DNA of 64,000 nucleotides, taken from assembly GCA_036867785.1 (NCBI GenBank), contig CP145419.1, forward strand, positions 1-64,000, written 5' to 3'. Source of the stretch: Plasmodiophora brassicae. Lineage: Eukaryota; Endomyxa: Phytomyxea; Phytomyxea; Plasmodiophorida. Below, piece after piece: positions 46,451 through 57,747 of this stretch. The first letter of the stretch is position 1; each line of letters opens with the position of its first letter. The position numbers and the translations under genes are program-made. The notes under the pieces were generated by a model. It did not search any database, was not told the origin of the DNA, and saw only the letters and a list, made by a program, of their open reading frames with translations.

Positions 46451-49400
46451 CTATCGGTCAGCGTACGCCTGCAGTTCCTGGTCCTGTTTGGCGAGCTCCA
46501 GCAGCATGGGGTCGTCGAAGAACTTGCTGACGGTGACGTCTTCGCTCAACCCTTTGCGACGCCGGGTCTTGATCATGAATTCACGGGCGAGCGCGGGCGG
46601 CGGGCTGGGCTCCAGTGGATGCAGGACGATGGACTTGTCGAGCGGGTCGCCAGGGACGATCGCCCAGTGGTCGAACACGGACACGCAGAACGCCTGGCCC
46701 TGCGTGTGCGTTCGCAGGTCGGTCTCGAACCCGAACGAATCGATCACGGGGACGAACGCTTCCACGTCGAAGAGCGGCGTGCCGGGCTTGGGCACCTCTT
46801 TCGTCACGTGTCCACGTCGACGCGCCAGCACCTTGTAGATGGCCGCAATGCAGTCCGCCGGCGTCTGGATGTGCACGCTGTACACCGGCTCCATGAGGCG
46901 AGGGGTCGCCAGCAGGAACGACGAGTAGACGACGCGCCGCGCGGTCGGGATGATCTGCCCGCCACCACGGTGCATGGCCTGTTCGGCGATCTGCGCTTCC
47001 AGGATCTTGAACTTGACGTTGCGGATGGGTTCGTCGCATAACGGCCCTTCCCGGGTGCCCCACTGGAAGCCCTGGACAATGGACGGGCGCACGCTGTAGA
47101 GCAGGCGCTTGTCGGCCTCGTCCGACAGCGTGTCGTCGATGAGAACGTTCGGCCCGTTGCCTGGGTCCGGGCCGAACGCCCAGACGGTGCGCGCGGCCAG
47201 GACGTCCCAGTTGTACGGCGGCGACTGGAAGAAGGCGGCAACACGGGGGCGCTCCCAGGACAGGTTGATGCGCCCGGATTCGATATCGCCGGCCAGGCCT
47301 TCGTCGAGCGGCTCAGCGATCATGGTCAGGCGCGACATTCGGTTGGGCGTCTCGGCGAAACACCGGATGGACGACGTGTCGACGACGGTCTCGGCGAACG
47401 ATGCGACAGGGTCGGCCACCTTGATCTCGATGTCGGCGTACATGCGACGCAGGTCGTGCAGGATGCAGTCGAGGTAGAGCTCGCCCGTACCCAGAATGAT
47501 GTGCTCGCCGCTGTCCTCGATCTTGGTATGCGCCAGTGGATACGACTTGCCGATCTTGCGCAGGGCGTCCAGCATCTTGGGCAATTCCGACGGGTTGATC
47601 GGCTCGATGGCGACCTTGACGCAGGCGATCGTGTCGAACGACAGCGGGCGGAACACGCAGGCGTCGCCCGGGGACGGTCGCGTCAGAGTGGCCGTCTTGC
47701 TGATCGCTTGGTCCAGCCCGTCGAACAGGGCCCAGTTGCCGGCTTGGACGCGGTTCACGGCGACGCGGTACCTTGCCTGGTACACCCAGATGCCCGTGAT
47801 CGTGCAGACCGACATGTCCTCCGGGTCGTCCAGCGAGTACCCGGGCCGAAGGACGGCGACGGTATCGCCGACAGTGACCGATCCGCTCATCACCCTGCCG
47901 AACGCGTCGAACACGGAACCGTCCGACCTCGAGTACAACTTCGTCACGTTCACCATGAGCTGGCCGTGCGGGTCGCACGCCTGCATGCCGGCAGCGATCT
48001 CGGTCGTCAGGTCGCCGGTGTAGATGGATTCGACGCGAGACGGGGCGCTGTCCACCGGCGACGGGATGTGCCGCACCAGAGCGTCCACGAGACCGGCACT
48101 GTTGTTGAACAGCTTGCTCAGGACGAGACGAAGCAGCGGGCGCGGGTCCTGTCGCATCTCCTTCTTGGTCAGGAACACGCCCAGTTCGGCCAGCAGAGCC
48201 TGCAGGTCGGCACCGGGTTCGGATCCCAGCGCGTGGCTGTAGATCTTGTACAGCGGTTCCAGGACGAACGCGACGAACGTGCGCTGGTCTCCACGTCGTT
48301 CGAAAGAGCCCGTTTCCTCATCAACGTACCAGTCGCCCCACAGTCGTTTCGCCAGGGCAGCCGCATTGATGGACGGGTGACGCTCGGCGTACAGGGACGC
48401 GAACGACGGCAACGTGAATGACCAGGAGTACAACGCCGACGCAAAGATGACGTTGCCGAGCTCGGGCGACAGTCGCCGACCTGAGTATCCGCAGCCGGCA
48501 AGCACTGAGTTCACCTCCTCGATCGTGTGCACGAGCTTGTGGTACGCGTCGCCAGGCGGCAACTTCAACTCGAGCAGGAGACGATCGACCTTGTTGATGA
48601 GCAGAACCAGCGGGACACCTTCCGCAACGGCATGGCGTAACGCACGAGTCGTCTGCGTCATGACTCCCTCTACAGCATCAACGACGACCAGAGCGCCATC
48701 GGCCAGACGCAGTGCCGCCGACGTCTCGTCACTGAAGTTGACATGGCCGGGACAGTCGAGGAGGTTGACCAGGTACGATTTGCCGCGCAGAGATTGCAGG
48801 ACGAGCGACATGGGGACACACTTGATGGATAACTGCCGGGCTTGTTCGTCTGGCACAGAACAATAACATTTGTCAGCGCCACACGTGGGCGAACGAGGCA
48901 CCGCGCGAGCGTGTTTTACCAAGGCGTGTGTCCGTGTATCGCGTAGAAACATTCGGATCCCACTGGCGAGGGTGCGTCTCTCGTACTAGCATATCCATAA
49001 TGGAGGTCTTCCCATGATGCAGATGCCCAATCATGGCGACGTTGCGGATCAGGGCGGGGTGATCCATCAGACCTATGCCAAATCGTCCATTCAGCAATAG
49101 GAGCATCGGGCAACGTCATTGTGGAATCCGTGCCTGTTAGGAACGTCCAGTCGAAGGTCGTTTCAGGCGGGGTTTCCTTCTCCAGGACCTCGAAGCATTT
49201 GCCTTTGATGGGCGCTATGATGGGCGTCTCCAGCGGTTGCGTGTCCTCATCCTGGACGAGCGTCTCGGCACCGGCGTACACATCTTCGGCGGACGGGAAG
49301 TACGACTTGTCGTGATACAGGACGACCTGAGCAGCCGCCGCCGCAGATCCGGCAGCCTCGCGGTCCATCTGCATCTCCGACACCGACTGGGCGGCCTGCT

Positions 49401-49509
49401 CGACGGACTCATCCGATTCACCGTCGGATTCGACGCCGATACCGTCGGCCTCGTCGAATCGGGCGCCGCCGATGTAGTTGCCGAAATCGTCGTACTCAGC
49501 GTCGTCCAT
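46451..49509 (-). CDS. SNU114: U5 snRNP GTPase SNU114 / EFTUD2
   Basis: Three exons (49509-49134, 49072-48920, 48849-46451) code 975 residues, the usual size. The acidic N-terminus ([15 protein letters not shown]) and [20 protein letters not shown] are diagnostic of Snu114 rather than EF-2. GTPase motifs are GHLHHGKT (G1), DCPGH (G3) and NKVD (G4) within [22 protein letters not shown]-2-like domains II-V follow ([71 protein letters not shown]). The C-terminus ends [20 protein letters not shown]. Snu114 acts with Prp8 and Brr2 in the spliceosome to control U4/U6 unwinding and disassembly, which fits this intron-rich genome. Switch I, normally ERGVGIKSTPV, reads [11 protein letters not shown]. 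Intron 1 is best explained as GC-AG (exon ends ACAG, intron starts GCACGG), and it restores frame and alignment. Confidence 0.95.
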
Positions 49510-50037
49510 GGTTGCGAGCTGCACGACGCCTTCACGGACTGCGCGTCGCCGCCTTCGACATCCTGCCGTAGCCACTCCATGTACGCGCCGCGCGTCGGAC
49601 TCTCTGCCGGCGTTGCCAGCACGAGCTAAACGATGTAGGTCTGCTGGATGTAGTCTAGGTAGGCAACAAGGAAAGGTGATGTCGGCCTACCTAGGTGTAC
49701 GGTACAGACGGCATTCGTGGTCTGTGGGCGTAATATTGTTCTTGGGGTAACAACTTACCAGGAACCGGCCACTGGCGCTTGGGTACGATCCCCATTGAAG
49801 GCATGTGCGCTCTGGAACTGCTGCAGACCCAGTGAACAGAATATGCGCCTACTGCTTGTTTGCTGAGGGTGTCTCTGTGGTGGGGGAAGCTGGTTTGGCG
49901 TTGAGGGACGAGCAATCATGGGCCTCAATTTGGAATCAGACCACGTACTACATTGACACCAAATCTGTACACTTCGATCGGTTGCAGGTGCATTAACTGA
50001 TTAGCAGGCCGTCGCCGCATGCCGCTCGCAAGCGGCC
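49510..50037. promoter_or_regulatory. Divergent intergenic region (SNU114 / unknown gene)
   Basis: This 528-bp interval separates two head-to-head genes and likely holds both promoters. A short imperfect inverted pair (CTAGGTAGGC near 49655, GCCTACCTAGG near 49684) brackets the middle. No known factor site could be named. Confidence 0.45.
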
Positions 50038-51925
50038 ATGCTTCCCACACGATTCCAGCAAACGATTCGACCATCGCGAAATGAGCACGTCCTCGAACAG
50101 CGCATCGGGAAGCTTATTACCGGCCTGAAACAGTTCACCCAAAGCGATCATTCGCTACCCTTCACCATCCACGAGCTCAAGCAGTCGAAAGCCGTTGCCA
50201 TGGCATCTGTCCGATCCGACACTCTGAAGCCACAGGCATCGGCCGACAAGGAGTCGCCAGCGACGACGTCGTCAGAACCGGCATTGCCAATATCCCACAT
50301 CCGGATGGCGCGCATGCGAAAGCCTTTAGTTCCTGACGGATTCACCGCTAAGATCCAGCTGAACCTTCCCTCGGACGCCCTTGCAGATTGGCCCACCGAC
50401 CCAGCAGCGATGTCTCCCGACATGGCGTGCTGCTTGGAATCGCAATTTTTCGTGCAGTACCTTGGTAGCCTTGGTGTAACCCCGACCCAGTCCAATATCG
50501 CTAGTCTACGAAGGGTCCTTCTTTCGGAACGAAGTCGCGGGACGTTGCGCTACAAGTTCTGGCTCAGGTCTCACGGATGGTACGCACAGGTATTGCTTTC
50601 TGTAGACGCTGGGGAACTTATACCCGCACAATGGAACCGATAGGGATGAAGACGTCGTACAGATAACGTGGGTTAGGAATCCCCTCCGTCCCTACAAACA
50701 GAACAAGGTTCCTCCACATCAGCCACGGCTCCGTCAACCCTGTAAAGATCCGTGCGACGATTCGCTATCTAGGCGACGAGCGTCGAAACGGTGGACAACA
50801 GTTCGCAAAATGAACATATCGAATGGTGCAGTTGAGGCCAAGAGGGATCGCGAGTGGAGGAAGACGCGGATGGAGCGTGTTTTCTTCAATTACTCCGGCG
50901 GAATCGGGTTTCCTTCGGCGAACGGCATGGCTCCGAGCCATAACCGCATTCTTTGTTTCGATACCTTTTACAGGGCCAATGCGTTCTGTTGCGCCGACCC
51001 ATCCATTCCGTTTGAAACCGTTCATGCCCCGCCCGGTACTGAACCTTTCCGTTACGCGGACACCATGATGGACCAGTCGGCGGCTGATGCGAATACTACG
51101 ATGACTGATCCACCGTCAGGCACACGCTTCGTCTCCCCTGTGAAAGCGTCACGCTTAGAGATCGATCGCATCTTGCGACTTTTCCTTGCGCGCGTTCCCA
51201 TGTCGCTATTCCCCCAGTACACCGAGAATGATATCTGCCAAGCAACCGCGATTCTAACCGGGAACGCCAGCGTTGACTTGATGTCATTGCTATGCCATTA
51301 CATTTTCTGGAGAGTCATGATGGGCCCAAGTGCGGTTCCCCGTGCCACAGTCGAGGCAACCTACCTGCAAATCGTGTCGACGTGGACCGCGATGCAGGCC
51401 ACAATCAACGGGCAGGTCCACAGTACATTGTTTACTCGTCCCCTTGTTATAGACGCGATCATCTGCGTCGTATCCTGCATGATCGAGTATCAAACCCCGG
51501 GTCCATTTTCAGGTCCACGTCGCGATGCGAAACACGCCGAAATTCGCGCGCAGCTTCTTTCTTTGCTGAACCCGATCGTGTCGAACTCTGTCGACTGCCC
51601 GTTGTCGAGCGCGCCCTGCCTCGCATCGCCTCGTGTCTTTGCGCGGCAAATGAGGAAGCAGCGTCAGGTTCGTTCCAGCCCCGGGTACACGACAATACGA
51701 AGGCTCATGCATGCGACAACGCCGTTCCTACGCGGAGTGCTCCCCAATGTGACAAGCCCGGCCGCCCGGACCATGCTTCTCCGGCACGACCCCGGCGCAT
51801 TCGTCGATCGCGCTGACATTCCGCGGCTCCCTATGTCTGCGCTTGCCCGCCCACAGGCACCCGCACGACTGCCAGTACGTCAGTCGGCAGCGTCTCGCAC
51901 AGCAGCGGCGATGCCCTTCCTATAA
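50038..51925 (+). CDS. Unknown protein, two exons
   Basis: Exon 1 (50038-50579) and exon 2 (50644-51925) join across a 64-bp GT-AG intron to give 607 residues with no internal stop. The splice makes a Trp codon at SHGW-DEDVVQITWVRN. The alternative is two separate open frames, 50038-50643 and 50810-51925. A single gene is favoured because the intron length matches its neighbours and the joined frame stays open through the gap. The N-terminal third is Ser/Ala/Lys-rich and probably disordered. The middle has a helical region (RILRLFLARVPMSLFPQYTE, then DLMSLLCHYIFWRVMM and TRPLVIDAIICVVSCMIEYQ), and the C-terminus is basic and Arg/Pro-rich. There is no signal peptide and no recognised domain. 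Composition resembles neighbouring real genes. Confidence 0.6.
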
Positions 51926-52278
51926 TACAGCTACTACGTGGCACTGCAGTCGTGCAGGCCGGTGCGTGCGATTTTCCCAGGCATGCAGTGGCATGTACCG
52001 GCGGTAGCCGCCGCGCAGTGCGCAAGTCAGGTCGTCGCCATCGCGCGACTTGGTTCGCGTGTGTGGGTTCGCAAAAAAAAGCACCACGCTGAAACGGCGG
52101 CGGAGCGCACACCGGGGGGATCCCTCCTCGCGGCCCTCCACACTCGGCCTTACATAGCGTGACGGCCTCCAAGACACGTGTGGACGTGCTCTGACTGTGG
52201 ATCGACGCAGACTGGCGCCGCCGATCCTTATACCACGATTCGGCCCGTACTGGACGCAGACCCCGACGCGACGGCATC
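51926..52278. promoter_or_regulatory. Upstream region of the ATP-grasp/SET gene
   Basis: About 350 bp contains an eight-to-nine-A run near 52073-52081. It also contains short open frames that do not join the downstream gene. It is probably the 3' end of the preceding gene plus a promoter. No motif is recognised. Confidence 0.45.
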
Positions 52279-53909
52279 ATGCCCAACGACGTATCAGGCG
52301 GCGGCGCCCCACCTCGACTTCGCGTCTGCGTCCTGCAGTCGTCGTACGAGGGCTCACAGTCGGACACGAAAGCTTACGACGACTATGCGTGCACGCCGGC
52401 ATACGTAGTAGGCAAATCGCCTTTGGCAGACGAGTACGAGTTCACATCCGTCATGATCAAGAAAGCGACCGCGTACTCGCAGGTTCGATGCGACCCCTCT
52501 GCAGTGTCGTTTCACGTCCCTTCTCCGACGACTGAATGACGGTTGACTAGGTACGGGAACTAGTACGTTCCCGCAAGTACGATGTGTTCTTCAACCTGTG
52601 TGATGGCGCGCTGGACGAAGACCGTGCGGGAATCTCGGTTGTGGACGCCCTGGAGCGCTTCAAGGTGCCCTTCACGGGTGCCGACTCGAAGCATTTCGAA
52701 CCCACCAAATTGGACATGAAGATGCTGGCCTACTTCGCGGGTATCGAGGTGCCCGCGTACGCGCACATGACGCCGCAGGACGACATTGAGACCGTATGCG
52801 CCCATCTGAACTTCCCCGTTATCGTCAAGCACACCAGCGGTTACAACTCGGTTGGCATGACGAAACGGTCGCTATGCCAGTCGATGGACGAACTGAAGTT
52901 CGAGGCGACCCGTTTTATGAAGCTGTTCGGCGATGTGCTCGTTGAAGAGTACATCGAGGGCGTTGAGGTGACCGTGCTGGCATGCGAGGACCCGCACACG
53001 GGCAAGACGCGCGTCTTCACGCCGATCCAGTTCAACTTCCCGGTCGGCGAGTCGTTCAAGCATTTCGACCTGAAATGGGTCGACTTTGGTCAGACGAGGT
53101 GTGCGCCGGTCAGCGATCCGGTTCTGGCTGAGAAGTGCAAAGCGGTCGGCGCCTCCGCGTTCGAAAATCTGCTGGGCGGTATTGGATATGGGCGCAGCGA
53201 CCTGCGCGTTGACGCCAGCGGGAAGGTATTCATGCTGGAGATCAACCCGAACTGTGGCCTGTTCTACCCTGAGTGCGACGGATCCGCTGACCTGATCCTG
53301 GCCAATGACCCGTACACGGCGGCCGGATTCGCCAAGCTGATGATCGAGGCGGCCATCATGCGAAACGACCGGAAGCGTGCGGCGGAACCACCAGTCAAAG
53401 TGTCGTTCTCGTCTGCCGAGGGGCGCGGGTACCATGTCCTGGCGTCGCGTCGCATCCAAAAGGGCGAGCTCGTGTTCCACGATGAGGGCAGGCCGCTGCG
53501 CCTGATCACGAAGCAGTACGTGGAGAGCAACTGGTCGCCGTCGGAGAAGAGCATGTTCGCACAGTACGCGTGGCCGTTCACGAAAGTCGTCTGGGCGATG
53601 TGGTCGAACGACCACCGAGACTGGCGCCCCTTGGTGCATTCCTGTTCGCCATGCCTGTGGTTCGGTGAGAACTTCTCACTGAATATCTATGCTGCGCGCG
53701 ACATTGAGATCGGGGAGGCTTTGACCATGGATTACTCCACGTTCTGTTGCGGCGAGGTCATGGAGTTCGACTGCCAGTGTGGGTCCAAGGCGTGCCGCGG
53801 CCGGGTTACCGGCCGAGACTACGAGATCTACCCGTCCATGCGCGAGTATTATGGCACGCGCGTTAGCGATTTCGTCTATCAGCAGTGGGTGGCGTCCAGC
53901 AGCAAGTAA
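52279..53909 (+). CDS. ATP-grasp (D-Ala-D-Ala ligase-like) fused to a SET domain
   Basis: Exons 52279-52482 and 52551-53909 join across a 68-bp intron to give 520 residues. Residues about 15-330 form an ATP-grasp fold like D-alanine:D-alanine ligases: RVCVLQSSYEGS, YDVFFNLCDGALDEDRAGI, GADSKHFEPTKLDMKMLAYF, FPVIVKHTSGYNSVGM, DVLVEEYIEGVEVTVL and VFMLEINPNCGLFYPE (metal-binding E-x-N). Residues about 350-510 form a SET domain: GRGYHVLASRRIQKGELVF, VHSCSPCLW, IYAARDIEIGEALTMDYSTF, then a Cys cluster (FDCQCGSKACRG) like a post-SET zinc site. SET domains methylate lysine using S-adenosylmethionine, and ATP-grasp enzymes ligate carboxylates to amines. A two-step protein or peptide modifier is conceivable, but this is inference. 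It converges on glutathione reductase with 69 bp between stops. Confidence 0.88.
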
Positions 53910-53978
53910 CGTGCGCATGGCTCTGCCCCGGTCCCTCTCTTGTATTAAACCATGATCAATGACAGCGGCAATAGCCAG

Positions 53979-56096
<2,118 letters not shown>

Positions 56097-57303
56097 CTAC
56101 TTGGGTGGGACCAGCATGCCCAGGATCGATCGCAGCATGGCTCTGGTGTTGATGTTCCCGGGGATGTCGTGTCTGAGGTCGATGCGATGTGCCAGGCAGG
56201 CACCGGCGACGCTGTCGATGTCGATGGGGCGAACGTAGGCGACGCCGGTCAGGACGGCATGAATCCGGGCGGCGTACAGGACGGCCTGGAAACCGAGCGG
56301 CGATGGTCCCAGTCCAGTATGCGCGTGGTTCCGGGAGCAGACGACAATGTCGCGAATGTACTGCTGCAACGTGTCCGCGACGTACACGCCGCTGTCGTCC
56401 ATGTCCCGGAATGCCCTCAGCTGTGCTGTCGGCAACCGCGGCCCGTCCTCTAGCGACGACCTCGCCAGTTGCTGCTGCCGGTACAGGACACTACACCAGT
56501 GAAGCACGACGTCATTGTAGCGATAGTCGCACTGGCAACTCGCCGTACCGCATCATGCCATCGTTGATGCACAATTCCATGACGAATCGATCGCGCATGT
56601 CCCGCGGCAGACTTGTTCCTCGTTGGGTACTGTGCACTGCAACGATAGTGAAGTCGTTCGGCAGGTCCCGACGATGGCCGCGACGAATGCAAACCGCCTT
56701 CATGCGCATGGCCTCCAGGACGACTAGCTGCGTGTCGACCGGGGCATGCTCCAGGCCCTCACAGAGGAACATGCTAGAGAAGATTGGGCCTTCGCCTCCC
56801 CGGTTATCGACATGGCGTCCATCGGACCGCTTGTAGTACAGGGCGTCAGGCTGCGTGTCTTCAGTCATCTTCAGGTACGTGCAGGTGCAGAACGATGCCC
56901 GCAGGACATCGAGAACGACCTGCACAGGATCGTACTGAACGCGGGCCGAAAGGTCCAAACGGATCAGAAGATGATGCTGGGCGCCGACCATTGCAGCCAT
57001 AACGGCATGCACGAATGGCGACGGGAACCGGGACAGGAACCTCAGCCCGCCTTCACTGGACCAGAATCGGGCGACATTGTCGACCGAGTGCAGGTGTTCA
57101 CCGCCTCTCGAATCACCCGGGTTGCCAGAGATTGCCGACGGCGTCGGGATCTTCGGCCCTGAACCGAACCGCGATAGGCGCAACGACCCCGACGATTTGA
57201 TCATTTGGATCGGACGCGGCCTCCATCCCATGGTGTCCGCCCACACACACAACTCGGCCTGAGCGGCATCCCCGATGGGAAGACGCATCTTGGACCCGGC
57301 CAT
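56097..57303 (-). CDS. MoxR-like AAA+ protein with lost P-loop
   Basis: Exons 57303-56540 and 56490-56097 join across a 49-bp GT-AG intron to give 385 residues. The second half aligns with MoxR/RavA AAA+ ATPases: EDTQPDALYYK (usual TPDLLPSDITG), GEGPIFSSMFLCEGLEHAPV (usual GPIFANLLLADEINRAP), DTQLVVLEAMRMKAV, LPNDFTIVAVHST, LPRDMRDRFVMEL, and the lid YIRDIVVCSRNHAHTGLGP with ALYAARIHAVL-type helices and VRPIDIDSVAGACLAHRI. Where the Walker A loop should be, after VHAVMAAMVGAQHHLLI, the sequence reads RLDLSARVQ with no GKT/S. Walker B Asp-Glu reads CEG. ATP binding and hydrolysis are therefore doubtful. The first 110 residues are Ser/Gly/Pro-rich and the start codon is uncertain. MoxR proteins are chaperones for metal-cofactor enzymes in bacteria. 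No partner gene lies nearby. Confidence 0.75.
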
Positions 57304-57747
57304 GTCACCTGCTGCATCGGGTATCTAACTTGTGAGCGTAATAACTACCCGTAGCTGATGGGCGGATGCGTATATACGCGAGTGGACGGCCAATGGGCAA
57401 TGGCCAGTGCTGTTTTCCCGTTGGCCGTCCAGTTTGACGTAAAGTGGCGATACGTGGCAACCCTGAAGTGGGCCTTGGTGTCTGACGCCATTGGCTAATT
57501 GGCTTCTGCTCGCATGTGGGCCGGCCTAGGTATGTCCATAGCCCATAGGCCCAGTAGATAGGACGCAGGTTACACGTGCGGGGCTATTTCTGGCGCAACT
57601 CGCAATGGCCAGTGACCAGTGGGGCAATGGCCACCTCACATCTGGGCCGGACCAACGGTCCGAAATGATAACCTGCTGCACCGGTCCGTACGTAAGAATC
57701 GACGACCGACGAGCAGCAGTTCTGGCGCGTATCCCCACCGTTGTGCT
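57304..57747. promoter_or_regulatory. Divergent region with an 11-bp-stem inverted repeat
   Basis: This is the spacer between the MoxR-like gene and the first kinase. TGGACGGCCAA (57383-57393) and its exact complement TTGGCCGTCCA (57421-57431) could form an 11-bp stem with a 27-nt loop, just after the short palindrome CGTATATACG (57369-57378). The phrase GGCCAGTG or GGCCAATGG recurs several times (57387-57625). A two-sided operator or a transcribed hairpin is possible. Confidence 0.55.

Noticed and set aside
47456-48421. 321-codon plus-strand open frame
   Set aside because: It is antisense to the well-conserved SNU114 coding sequence, and its composition is typical of a shadow.
48850-48952. 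N-terminal extension of the large SNU114 open frame ([12 protein letters not shown])
   Set aside because: This stretch lies in the 70-bp intron and upstream exon read in the wrong frame. The family alignment requires splicing from 48920 to 48849.
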